Source of the DNA: SZUA-442 sp963753185
Lineage (GTDB): Bacteria; Actinomycetota; Acidimicrobiia; Spongiisociales; UBA5794
Direction: 5' to 3'
Assembly (NCBI GenBank): GCA_963753185.1
Contig: CAVWBO010000007.1
Location: 806,001-870,000, forward strand
Length of the DNA: 64,000 nt
Shown here: positions 43,705 through 52,163 of the stretch, piece by piece
How positions within the stretch are numbered: position 1 is the first letter of the stretch
Layout of the letters: every line of letters starts with the position of its first letter
Notes under the pieces: generated by a model
Told to the model about the DNA's origin: nothing
Databases searched by the model: none
What the model saw: the letters and a program-made list of their open reading frames with translations, nothing else
Position numbers and translations under genes: made by a program

Positions 43705-43710
43705 TATGTT
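43705..43710 (+). promoter_or_regulatory. -10 hexamer TATGTT, leaderless
   Basis: TATGTT ends six bases before the ATG at 43717, which favours that start over the in-frame GTG at 43711. Confidence 0.55.
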
Positions 43711-43716
43711 GTGGAG

Positions 43717-44694
43717 ATGCCCGAGATCGTCGTCACGAGGGTTCCGCCGGGATCCGCCATCGATCGGATGTCCAGGGTCGCGGAGACGTGGACGTGGATG
43801 GAGGACCGTTCGATCGATCCCGAGGTGCTCAGGGACATCGTCGCCGGTGCGCGGGGCCTGTACTGCATGCTCACGGATCGGATCGACGCCGAGCTCCTCG
43901 ACCGTGCGGAGAACCTCGTCGTCGTGTCGACGATGGCGGTCGGCGTCGACAACATCGACGTGGAAGCCTGTCGGGAACGGGGGATCGCGATCGGGCACAC
44001 CCCCAACGTCCTCACCGACTCAACCGCCGACATGGCATGGGCTCTGATGATGGCGTCGTCGCGCCGGATCCGTGAGGGCATCGAGTACGTCGCATCCGGA
44101 GCGTGGGGTGAGTGGGAACCCGAAGCCATGCTCGGCCACGACGTCTCCCGCACGACGCTCGGAATCGTCGGGATGGGGAGGATCGGGCGTGCCGTGGCAT
44201 CCCGCGCAAAGGGGTTCGCCATGGACGTCGTGTACACCGCTCGCACCGACCACGATGTCGACGCGACCAGGGTCGATCTCCCTGAGCTCCTCGCACGGTC
44301 AGATCATGTCGTGATCGCTGTCCCGCTCACCGACGAGACCCGTCACCTCATCGGGTCCGAGGAACTCGCCATGATGAAACCGACGGCGAACCTCGTGAAC
44401 GTCGCCCGCGGTCCGATCATCGACACGGACGCCCTCGTCGATGCACTCCGATCGGGGGTGATCCGATGTGCCGGCCTCGACGTGACCGATCCGGAGCCCA
44501 TTCCTGCCGATCATCCGCTCGTCGGTCTCACGAACTGCCTCATCGTCCCGCACATCGGATCGGCAACGTATCGCACGCGGATCGCCATGGCGGACCTCGC
44601 AGCCGACAACCTCATCGCCGGCATCACCGGGCAGCCCCTCCCAGCACCCTTCGGTGGGGGGGCATCGTCCGCGTCAGGTGAAGGTCGGGAGTGA
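43717..44694 (+). CDS. D-isomer-specific 2-hydroxyacid dehydrogenase
   Basis: A 325-residue NAD(P)-dependent dehydrogenase of the glyoxylate/hydroxypyruvate reductase type. The substrate domain has VVSTMAVGVDNIDVEACRERGI, the dinucleotide fold TTLGIVGMGRIGRAVASRAKGF, the catalytic Arg in NVARGPIIDTDALVDAL, the Glu in DVTDPEP and the catalytic His in IVPHIGSAT. It may link to the glycolate oxidase cluster through glyoxylate, but that is only a thought. It overlaps the 3' end of the peptidase gene by 21 bp (convergent). Confidence 0.88.
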   Translation: MPEIVVTRVPPGSAIDRMSRVAETWTWMEDRSIDPEVLRDIVAGARGLYCMLTDRIDAELLDRAENLVVVSTMAVGVDNIDVEACRERGIAIGHTPNVLTDSTADMAWALMMASSRRIREGIEYVASGAWGEWEPEAMLGHDVSRTTLGIVGMGRIGRAVASRAKGFAMDVVYTARTDHDVDATRVDLPELLARSDHVVIAVPLTDETRHLIGSEELAMMKPTANLVNVARGPIIDTDALVDALRSGVIRCAGLDVTDPEPIPADHPLVGLTNCLIVPHIGSATYRTRIAMADLAADNLIAGITGQPLPAPFGGGASSASGEGRE

Positions 44695-46119
44695 GCTCTC
44701 CTCGGCGCAGACGCCCTCGATGGCAGCAGGATCGACGGGGACGAGGCTGGTCATGTTCTCGTGGCCATCCTCGGTGATGAGGATGTCGTCTTCGATCCTG
44801 ACCCCGATCCCCAGGAACTCCTCGGGAACCGTGTACTCGAACGTCCCCGCCTCCTCAGCCGCACGCTCGCGAGCGGCCTTCGCCTCGGCGGAACCGAGTT
44901 CGAAGGTCGCCCGCAGGGCCTCATCGGGGTCATACGGTGCATGTGACAGCCTGACCGTCGCCTTGTCCCTCGAGACATAGATACCCGGTTCGACCGTGAA
45001 GGCCATGCGGGGCTCGAGCGGACGCCCCACGCCGTCGACGCGATACGCGCCGGCGTCGTGCACGTCGCTGCCGAGCCAATGGCCCGTCCCATGGAAGAAG
45101 AACTGGCGATACCAGCCCTTCGCCACGGCCTCGTCGGCCGGTCCCGGGAGCAGCCCGAGATCCACCATGCCCTCCGTGAGGGTCTGGACGGCCACCCGAT
45201 GCATGTCCGTGAACGGGAGTCCGGGACGGCACAGCGCGATCACATCGTTCATCGCCGCGAGCACGACGTCGTAGACCGCTCGCTGGGGAGCCGTGAACGC
45301 CCCGCCGACCGGGAAGGTCCTGGTGATGTCCGCCGTGAGGTGGCGGTACTCGGCGCCTGCGTCGATGAGGAGGAGGTCCCCGCCGGTGAGGGGCCGGTCG
45401 TTCTCCACATAGTGGAGGATGACGGCGTTGTCTCCTCCGGCGACGATGGAGCCGTATCCGATGCGCTCGGCGTCGTGTGCGGCGAACACGTACTCGATGA
45501 CGGCCTGGACCTGGCGCTCGGTCCGTCCCGGTGCCGCGAACCGCATCGCCTCGATGTGGGCGATCGCGCTGATTCGGCATGCCTCACGCAGCGCGTCGAT
45601 CTCATCGTCGGACTTGATCAGGCGCATTTCGGAGAGGATGGATCGAACGTCGACGATGTGGTCGGGCCATGCCGAACCGAGTCGCTCACCGGCATCCCGT
45701 GCGGTTGAGAGCGCACCGAGAACGGTCGGATCGTGGTCTCCTCCGAGTACGTATCCGACGGAGTGGGCGCCGATGAGGCGACGTTTCAGCCATTGTGCGA
45801 GGTCGGCGATGTCGTGCGATTCGTCGGCGCCGTGTCGGGCGAGAGCGCCCTCGGTTCCTGCGCGCAGACCGTTCCACGCCTCCATCTCGGGGTCCCGCGG
45901 GCGAACGAACAGCGTGTATGGAGCGTCGGAGCGGGGGTCGAAGACGGCTACGGCGTCCGGTTCCGTGAACCCTGTGAGGAAGAAGAAGTCGGAGTCCTGT
46001 CGGAACGCATGGCCGACGTCGTCGTTGCGTGTCTGCTCACGCCCGGCAGGCACGATCGCAACTGTGTCGTCGAGCCGATCGAGGAACTGGCGGCGTCGAG
46101 ATTTGAACCGGTCCTGCAT
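44674..46119 (-). CDS. pepP: Xaa-Pro aminopeptidase (PepP type)
   Basis: A 481-residue M24B metallopeptidase that removes an N-terminal residue preceding proline. The AMP_N domain covers about 1-160 (SDFFFLTGFTEPDAVAVF). The catalytic pita-bread domain has all metal ligands: DAGAEYRHLTADITRTFP, FHGTGHWLGSDVHD, TVEPGIYV and GVRIEDDILIT. The ATG at 46119 is set by TACGCT six bases upstream. The frame stays open further upstream but overlaps the divergent antiporter leader. Confidence 0.9.
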   Translation of the reverse strand: MQDRFKSRRRQFLDRLDDTVAIVPAGREQTRNDDVGHAFRQDSDFFFLTGFTEPDAVAVFDPRSDAPYTLFVRPRDPEMEAWNGLRAGTEGALARHGADESHDIADLAQWLKRRLIGAHSVGYVLGGDHDPTVLGALSTARDAGERLGSAWPDHIVDVRSILSEMRLIKSDDEIDALREACRISAIAHIEAMRFAAPGRTERQVQAVIEYVFAAHDAERIGYGSIVAGGDNAVILHYVENDRPLTGGDLLLIDAGAEYRHLTADITRTFPVGGAFTAPQRAVYDVVLAAMNDVIALCRPGLPFTDMHRVAVQTLTEGMVDLGLLPGPADEAVAKGWYRQFFFHGTGHWLGSDVHDAGAYRVDGVGRPLEPRMAFTVEPGIYVSRDKATVRLSHAPYDPDEALRATFELGSAEAKAARERAAEEAGTFEYTVPEEFLGIGVRIEDDILITEDGHENMTSLVPVDPAAIEGVCAEESSLPTFT

Positions 46120-46125
46120 GTCGCC

Positions 46126-46131
46126 AGCGTA
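46126..46131 (-). promoter_or_regulatory. -10 hexamer TACGCT, leaderless
   Basis: On the minus strand TACGCT ends six bases before the ATG at 46119. Confidence 0.6.
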
Positions 46132-46208
46132 CCGCCTCGTGAGGTACTGGAACCTGATGTGGTTGATCCCACGGTGTGGCAACATGCGCCGAACAAAGGA
46201 GGATGTGG

Positions 46209-48254
46209 GTGACCGTCGGATCGCTCGAGATGTCGCTGTTCGTCCTCCTCGTGATCGTCGTGTTCGGCCCCATCATCTCGGAGCGCTTCGGCATCCCCGC
46301 GATCGTGGGGCTGATCTTCGGTGGCGTGCTGTTCGGTCCGTTCGTGATCGGATGGCTCGAGCAGGGCGGAATCGTGACCGACCTCGGCGCCATCGGGATC
46401 CTCTACCTCATGTTCCTCGCCGGGTTGGCGTTCAACATGCGCGCATTCCTCGAGAACCGCAACAGCGCCATCGCGTACGGGTTGCTCGGATTCATCCTCC
46501 CGTTCGGTCTCAGCATGCTCGTCGTCCTCTCGCTCTCCGAGATCAGCGTCCTCGGAGCTGCACTCATCGGGGCCATGTGGGCATCGAACACCCTCGTCGC
46601 CTATCCGGACGTCAAGGCAGCGGGACTGGCGAACAACCGCGGCGTGAGTGCCGCCGTGTCTGCGGGCGTCGTGGCAGACCTGCTCTCGTTGACGGTGCTC
46701 GCCTTCGCAACGGCGACCGCCGTCATCGACTTCGACCCCGAGCTCCTTGGCACGATCGGAGAAGGTCTCGGCGATGCGATCGATCTCGTGGGCGGGGGCA
46801 CGATCCAACCGACCAACCCCGACCCTCTCCTGCCGCTATGGATCGCCCTGCCCCTGCTCGCCGTCTTCTGCTTCTGGGTCCTCCCGAAGGTGACCGACTG
46901 GTTCTTCGTCAACGTCGGGCGCAGCCGGATGCAGCGGTTCGTTTTCGCCCTTGCCGGGATGGCGGCGGGTGCGACGGTGGCGACCTTCGGAGGCATCGAG
47001 GGCTTGATCGGCGCCTTCCTCGCCGGTCTCGGCATGAATCGCCTCGTGCCGGCGAACGGGTCCCTCATGGATCGCCTCGACTTCGTCGGTGCCGCGATCT
47101 TCGTGCCCGCCTTCATCGTGTCGATCGGACTCAACATCGATCCCGCCGTGCTCTTCGACGTCGAGACGCTCTTCCTCGGTGCGCTCTTCACGGTGTTCGT
47201 TGTCGTCGGGAAGACGGCTGCCGCGGTGATCACTGGCCTTGCCTTCCGATTCAGCTGGGACGAGATCGGGATCATGTCGTCGCTGAGCTTCGGCCAGGCG
47301 GCGTCCACCCTTGCGATCGCCCAGGTCGGCCTTTCGCTCGGAATGTTCGATCAGCTGGTCGTGAATGCGGCCGTCCTTGCGATCGTCGCCACCGCCCTCA
47401 TCACCTCGTTCGGAACCCGCTTCTTCATCGAGCGGGTACCGCGCCCCGCGTCGCCCGAGACGGTCGTGGGCGAGAACGTTCTCGTCGACGTCCGTGACAA
47501 CGGATCTGAGTCCGATGTCTTCCTCTCCCTCGCCGCCGGCATCACCAGACCCGACAACGGTCTCGTGATCCCCTATGCGGTGACGGAGCGTGGAGGCAAG
47601 GAGATGGCCAAGGAGATGGTGGACCGTGCCACGGCGGCGGCGTCCGCCCACGGCCTCGATTCGGAGGGAGTCGTCCGTGTCGATGACTCGTTCACCGACG
47701 CGACGATCAACCTGGTCGATGAGATAGGAGCCTCGCTCGTCATGCTCTCGTGGTCGGGGCCTCGATTCGCCGCCGACTACGTCCTTGGCAACGACATCGA
47801 CAAGGTCGGTGAGCTCTCCCCGGTTCCGACGATGGCGGCTCGTGTCATCCGGCCGTGGCGGCGCATCGTCGTCGCACTCGGAGACGTGTCGGCCGATTGG
47901 CGAAAGGACGACGCACGGCTCGTCCTCTCAGTGGTCCGGAGGCTCCGCAAGACGAGCCCGGTTCCCCTCGTTGTGTTCACGGGCAACCCCGAGCTGCTGG
48001 TCGGCAAGGTCGGGGACGAGGAGTTCGTCGAGGTCGTCTCCGACTCCTCACAGCGACGATCGCTGATCGACCGCCTCGAGCGGGATGACCTGCTGATCAC
48101 GACAGCGTACGTGCTCCACGACCTTCCCCCAATGTCCGCGTGGAGGATGGCTCGCTCACTCCAGGATCTGAATGTCGCCGTGGTGGCGGGCCCCCACCGT
48201 CTTACGGTTTCGCGGACACCACCACCGAGTCTGCTCGGAACGTCCACCACGTAG
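46209..48254 (+). CDS. CPA2-family cation/proton antiporter with C-terminal USP-like domains
   Basis: A 681-residue protein. Residues about 5-415 form roughly 12 membrane helices of the Na+/H+ exchanger fold (VGLIFGGVLFGPFVIG, LYLMFLAGLAFNMRAFLENR, EGLIGAFLAGLGMNRLVP, FIVSIGLNIDPA). Residues about 430-675 are cytoplasmic and look like two universal-stress-protein folds (SLVMLSWSGPRFAADYVLGNDIDKV; RIVVALGDVSADW). Such tails are proposed to gate transport by nucleotide or stress signals. AGGAGG at 46197-46202 ends six bases before the GTG at 46209, so I use that start. The ion is not known. Confidence 0.85.
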   Translation: MTVGSLEMSLFVLLVIVVFGPIISERFGIPAIVGLIFGGVLFGPFVIGWLEQGGIVTDLGAIGILYLMFLAGLAFNMRAFLENRNSAIAYGLLGFILPFGLSMLVVLSLSEISVLGAALIGAMWASNTLVAYPDVKAAGLANNRGVSAAVSAGVVADLLSLTVLAFATATAVIDFDPELLGTIGEGLGDAIDLVGGGTIQPTNPDPLLPLWIALPLLAVFCFWVLPKVTDWFFVNVGRSRMQRFVFALAGMAAGATVATFGGIEGLIGAFLAGLGMNRLVPANGSLMDRLDFVGAAIFVPAFIVSIGLNIDPAVLFDVETLFLGALFTVFVVVGKTAAAVITGLAFRFSWDEIGIMSSLSFGQAASTLAIAQVGLSLGMFDQLVVNAAVLAIVATALITSFGTRFFIERVPRPASPETVVGENVLVDVRDNGSESDVFLSLAAGITRPDNGLVIPYAVTERGGKEMAKEMVDRATAAASAHGLDSEGVVRVDDSFTDATINLVDEIGASLVMLSWSGPRFAADYVLGNDIDKVGELSPVPTMAARVIRPWRRIVVALGDVSADWRKDDARLVLSVVRRLRKTSPVPLVVFTGNPELLVGKVGDEEFVEVVSDSSQRRSLIDRLERDDLLITTAYVLHDLPPMSAWRMARSLQDLNVAVVAGPHRLTVSRTPPPSLLGTSTT

Positions 48255-48262
48255 GCGGCCAT

Positions 48263-49447
48263 TCAGGGGTCTGGTGGGTCGCTCGAGATGGGTCTGTGTC
48301 TCGGTCGTCTGCCCTCGTGTGTGGCGGTGTGATGGCGGCGGCACAGGAGCTCCGTGTTGTCGAGGCTCGTGTCGCCTCCGTCGGCCCAGTGCACGATGTG
48401 GTGGGCGTCGCACCACCCGGTCGGGGCGTCGCATCCGTTCCATGTACATCCGTTGTCCCTGAGGTCGAGGGCTCGGCGGATCGCCGGCGTCACCGTACGT
48501 ACGGTGCGTCCGACGTCGAGTGGTTGGCTCTCCCCGTCCGTCACGATGCGGGTGATGCGGGCGTCGCACAACAGTCGCCGCATCGTCTCGAACGGCACAG
48601 GTGTTCCGTCGATGTTGGGCAGCCGGTCAGAGCCGCGGGTCAGGGTCTCGTAGTCGATCGTGACCGTGACGTGCGGTTTGGCTCCACCGGATGTCGCGGC
48701 GGTTGTGTTGTTGTCGAGCCAGAACCGGCAGATGTCCACGGCGGCGTCCACCATCCGCTGGGGGCGGGTGCGGTGGTCGTCGGGATCGAGGTTTGCGGGG
48801 TCCGCAATGGATCGCAACGCCGCGTTCACGATGTGACCCGATTCGGGATCGAGGAGCCCTTCCTGGTGCCACATACCTTCGAATGTCTGACTCAACGTCA
48901 GGCGACGACGCTTGATCCGGTCGACCGCCTGGGCCGCAGTGCCTCCGCCTTCGATCTGCTGGCGCCAGTGGCTGAGCGCTACTCGGAGATCCTTCGGGCC
49001 GAGATAGGAGGCGATGTCGGCGAACACCGGTTCATGGAGCGGGAACTCATCCGGATGGTTCCGCTGTGCGGTCGCGAGTTGTTGCACCGCCTCGGGTGGG
49101 ATGTCTCCCGTGGAGCCGAGCTTGGCCACATGCGGCATGGACGAGAGTGCCCTGGCGGTGGCCACCGTTCTCGACGCCACCGAAGCTGACATCCGACAGA
49201 ACCGACGGAGCCACTGGCGAGTCGTCAACACGTACTCGCGCTCGGCGACCTTGCGACGGTCGTACTCGGCGATCGCGTGGTGCAGCCACAGGGATGTGAG
49301 GTTCTCGTGACGCTTCAACCCGAGGACGGCGTCCTCGACCTCACTGTCGGACATCGTGGCGAACCACGCGGCAGGGTCACGCGAGCCTCTCGATCCACCG
49401 AACTCCCCGGATTCACCGAACGAGATGAAGCCTTTGTCGTCTTCCAT
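48263..49447 (-). CDS. DUF222 / HNH endonuclease domain protein
   Basis: A 394-residue protein of the family often called 13E12 repeat proteins, abundant in actinobacteria. The N-terminal DUF222 domain (about 30-290) is helical. The C-terminal HNH motif is CTWNGCDAPTGWCDAHHIVHWADGG followed by NTELLCRRHHTATHEG, with zinc-binding cysteines and the catalytic histidines. These are putative nucleases, sometimes with mobile or selfish behaviour, but their role is unproven. The ATG at 49447 is supported by TAGTGT six bases upstream. Confidence 0.9.
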   Translation of the reverse strand: MEDDKGFISFGESGEFGGSRGSRDPAAWFATMSDSEVEDAVLGLKRHENLTSLWLHHAIAEYDRRKVAEREYVLTTRQWLRRFCRMSASVASRTVATARALSSMPHVAKLGSTGDIPPEAVQQLATAQRNHPDEFPLHEPVFADIASYLGPKDLRVALSHWRQQIEGGGTAAQAVDRIKRRRLTLSQTFEGMWHQEGLLDPESGHIVNAALRSIADPANLDPDDHRTRPQRMVDAAVDICRFWLDNNTTAATSGGAKPHVTVTIDYETLTRGSDRLPNIDGTPVPFETMRRLLCDARITRIVTDGESQPLDVGRTVRTVTPAIRRALDLRDNGCTWNGCDAPTGWCDAHHIVHWADGGDTSLDNTELLCRRHHTATHEGRRPRHRPISSDPPDP

Positions 49448-49453
49448 GCATCG

Positions 49454-49459
49454 ACACTA
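49454..49459 (-). promoter_or_regulatory. -10 hexamer TAGTGT, leaderless
   Basis: On the minus strand TAGTGT ends six bases before the ATG at 49447. Confidence 0.6.
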
Positions 49460-49560
49460 TCGGCCAGGTATGACACGTTCTGTCCGGTCCCCGGCGCCGG
49501 GCGATTCACACTTGACGGTCATGAGATCACTGGATTCGACGCGCAGGGTTGGGTCCGCAG

Positions 49561-49566
49561 TACCGT
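49561..49566 (+). promoter_or_regulatory. -10 hexamer TACCGT, leaderless
   Basis: TACCGT ends seven bases before the ATG at 49574 and supports that start for the GAF-cyclase. Confidence 0.5.
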
Positions 49567-49573
49567 GGCGGGA

Positions 49574-50734
49574 ATGGCCTTCGACGAGAACAACTACCTG
49601 GCGGAGCGTGCGAAGGTCACCGAGGTCCTCCGGGCGCTCGTCGAGTCACCGGCAGATCTCGATTCGATTCTTCAGGTGATCCTGGACAGTGCGGTGAGCC
49701 TGTGTCATACCGACAAGGGGTTCATCTACCTGAACGATGAGGGGGTCTATCGGCACGTTGCCCACGTAGGGGCGACTCCTGAGGTGGTCGCATTCAACCG
49801 GGCGAACCCGATTGTCCCAACGAGGGGGACCTCGACGGGTCGGGCGGTGCTCGAGCGTCGCCCGGTTCACATCCCCGACATCGAACTCGACGACGAGTAC
49901 GAGTATCGGGAGGCCCAACGTCTCGGCGGTTTCAAAACACTGCTGAGCGTGCCAATGCTGCACAAGGGGGAGGTGACCGGTGTGCTGTCGGTCTTCCGAA
50001 CGGAGGTTGCGCCCTTCACCGATGGTGACATCGATCTGCTGTCCATGTTCGCCGAGCAGGCTGCCCTCGCAACCATCACCAGTCAACTCGTGGCAACGGT
50101 GGAGAACCAGAGAGTGGAACTGGCGCGCTTCCTCCCCGAACAGGTCGCAGATCTGATCTCCTCTCCCGAGGGTTTGAAGCTCCTCGAGGGTCACCGGTCC
50201 GAGATCACGGTCGTGTTCGCCGACATTCGCGGCTTCACAGAGTTCGCTGCGACGGCGGAGCCCGAGGAAGTCATTGCGGTTCTCGGCGCGTACCACCGGG
50301 CAATGGGAGCCCACGTGGTCAGCCACGAAGGAACACTCGGTGGCTTCGACGGGGATGGCCTGATGATCTACTTCAACGACCCGAATCCCGCACCCGACCA
50401 CGCCTCACGAGCTGTCGCGATGGCCAGGGGAATGCAGGTCGCATTCACGCCGCTCGCCGAGGAGTGGCGACAACGGGGGTTCCACCTGGGCCTGGGGATC
50501 GGAATCGCTACTGGCTATGCCACGCTGGGAAGGATCGGGTACGAGGGCCGCTACGACTACACACCGATAGGCACCACCGTCAACCTGGCATCGCGGCTGT
50601 GCGACCGGGCCAGCCCGGGGGAGATCCTGGCGAGCCAGCGCACGATCGCCGCGGCCGGCGTCGAGGCCGCCGCCCTGGCCGATCCGCTGTCGCTCAAGGG
50701 CATTGCTCAACCCGTCATGGCCTTCAGCATCTGA
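49574..50734 (+). CDS. GAF-domain class III nucleotide cyclase
   Basis: A 386-residue soluble protein. A GAF sensor domain (about 20-175; DKGFIYLNDEGVYRHVAHVG, LLSVPMLHKGEVTGVLSVFR) is followed by a class III cyclase domain (about 205-386). The first metal Asp is in TVVFADIRGFTEFA, the second in GGFDGDGLMIYF, and the catalytic Asn/Arg in TPIGTTVNLASRLCD. The Lys that usually selects adenine, four residues before the second Asp, is Gly here, and the partner Asp is Thr (as in class IIIb). So the nucleotide made is uncertain and activity may be low. The start is set by the hexamer at 49561. Confidence 0.88.
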   Translation: MAFDENNYLAERAKVTEVLRALVESPADLDSILQVILDSAVSLCHTDKGFIYLNDEGVYRHVAHVGATPEVVAFNRANPIVPTRGTSTGRAVLERRPVHIPDIELDDEYEYREAQRLGGFKTLLSVPMLHKGEVTGVLSVFRTEVAPFTDGDIDLLSMFAEQAALATITSQLVATVENQRVELARFLPEQVADLISSPEGLKLLEGHRSEITVVFADIRGFTEFAATAEPEEVIAVLGAYHRAMGAHVVSHEGTLGGFDGDGLMIYFNDPNPAPDHASRAVAMARGMQVAFTPLAEEWRQRGFHLGLGIGIATGYATLGRIGYEGRYDYTPIGTTVNLASRLCDRASPGEILASQRTIAAAGVEAAALADPLSLKGIAQPVMAFSI

Positions 50735-50767
50735 GCGCCAGGCGATGGCATAGCGACGGCACGCGAC

Positions 50768-50795
50768 GGCGGGTTGGGCTTCCCGCTGACCCGCC
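50768..50795. terminator. Terminator candidate between convergent genes
   Basis: GGCGGGT and ACCCGCC form a 7-bp inverted repeat with a 14-base loop, in the 119-bp gap after the cyclase gene and before the convergent small membrane protein. No T-tract is visible. Confidence 0.35.
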
Positions 50796-50853
50796 CGTAG
50801 CCGCTGCTGCGACCCGGGCTGCCTTGTTGACCGTCAGGCTTCGCCGGGCGTTG

Positions 50854-51189
50854 TCAGCAGCCGACTTGTCTCATCGCAGGACCGATGGAGCTGTTCGCGA
50901 GCGCGACCGCCCATCCGATTGTGAGAAGCAGGGTGACGGCGTACCCAAGGCGCCGCTCGGAACGGTTTGAGGATATCGCCGAGGCTGTAGCGAGAGATGC
51001 GAGAGCGATGACCGGCATGACGTTCCACCCAGCGAATAGCACCGCCCGTCCAACGGCGGAGCACGTATCGACCGACCCGGTGATATAGATGAGCCCTGCG
51101 CTGATGCCGAGTGCTGCGATCGTTGCCAGATGCCAGGCCCCAGCACCGTCGAGGGAAGACCTCGTCACGTCGGTGCGGGCGGTGGTCAC
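50854..51189 (-). CDS. Small three-helix membrane protein
   Basis: A 111-residue protein with three hydrophobic segments (about 20-40, 47-68 and 81-97) joined by short polar loops. I recognise no family. The GTG at 51189 overlaps the stop of the upstream gene as GTGA, so the two are coupled. It converges with the GAF-cyclase. Confidence 0.6.
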   Translation of the reverse strand: MTTARTDVTRSSLDGAGAWHLATIAALGISAGLIYITGSVDTCSAVGRAVLFAGWNVMPVIALASLATASAISSNRSERRLGYAVTLLLTIGWAVALANSSIGPAMRQVGC

Positions 51190-51863
51190 TTGCCGTGACC
51201 CTGCTTCACGTTGTCCTGTCCGGGAGCGTCCGGGGGGCGCACGGATTCGGGAGGCCCTGTGGTCTTCGACGTATCCGAGGATCCTCCGGTGGCGTTTGGT
51301 CCGCTGGTGCAATTGCCGGTGGCGTCTGGCGCCGTCGGATCAGTGTTCGCTGTCGATGGCTTTCCTGCGTCTGATCGCGCTGTTCCAGATACCGCACAGC
51401 CGGATGCCCGACCCTCGGTCGTGCCTGTCTCCTGTCTGACGACCTGCCCGTGATTGCCATCACGCGTCACCTTCGCACTGGACTCCCCCGTGCCGATAAC
51501 ACCGTCTGGGTAGGGCGTGGCCGGGGTGTCGATGTCTCGGGGTCCTGCAGGCCGTTCATCGCCCATTTGAGCGGGTGGGTCGCCGTTGGGGGCACCCGGG
51601 GTTACAGGGGCACTCGCGGGTCCGGCGACAACGGAGGACTCCTCCGCGACGGGGTAGGTAGGTGCAGCGGATGCCATGGCTGCTGCCACGAGCAGGACCC
51701 CGGCGGCGATCAGCGCCACCCACGTCCCACGAATCAGCTGCAATTCCCCCACACGCACCTGCCTCCACACGCCGCGGTACTCGTGATCGCGCAACGCGGC
51801 GTTCGCTTCCACATGTATCGGCACCGGGGCCGCGATTCCCGAGAACCATTCCCGAGACCCCAC
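51186..51863 (-). CDS. Membrane-anchored protein with a long Pro/Thr/Gly-rich extracellular tail
   Basis: A 225-residue protein. A cytoplasmic head of about 45 residues precedes one membrane helix (about 48-67, TWVALIAAGVLLVAAAMAS). The remaining 155 residues are low complexity, rich in Pro, Thr, Gly, Ser and Asp, and probably disordered outside the cell. Two cysteines (SGCAVSGT and GNCTSG) sit in the tail. No domain is recognised. It is followed by a coupled small membrane protein, suggesting a surface complex. The GTG at 51863 is the first reasonable start, though it is not strongly supported. Confidence 0.55.
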   Translation of the reverse strand: MGSREWFSGIAAPVPIHVEANAALRDHEYRGVWRQVRVGELQLIRGTWVALIAAGVLLVAAAMASAAPTYPVAEESSVVAGPASAPVTPGAPNGDPPAQMGDERPAGPRDIDTPATPYPDGVIGTGESSAKVTRDGNHGQVVRQETGTTEGRASGCAVSGTARSDAGKPSTANTDPTAPDATGNCTSGPNATGGSSDTSKTTGPPESVRPPDAPGQDNVKQGHGK

Positions 51864-52163
51864 ATCGGACTAGCTACCCGCACCGAGGTACGTCGAATTC
51901 GACGCATTGTCATCGATCCGCCCGGGCTTCGACTTGAAGTCGGCCCCGCGCTGCCTCGGATCCCCAGACGCATCCCAAACCCGGGTAGGGAGTAATTGGC
52001 CGGTGAGGGTCGCTCGGGGGATGGCAGCTCTTTCGGTGGAGCACGCCGCTATGTCAACACGCTCGAGCGATCTGCGGCCGCATATGTCGGCACATCGGGT
52101 CGGGTATTCGGAACCACGCATCGGCGGATGTGTGGCGGAAGATTCGTTGCGTGGCGTTCTGCT
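51864..52163. other. Intergenic region, no supported gene
   Basis: A 300-bp gap between two minus-strand genes. Overlapping short frames on both strands have no start signals or recognisable products. It probably contains the promoter of the gene at 51863. I see no strong -10. Confidence 0.35.
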
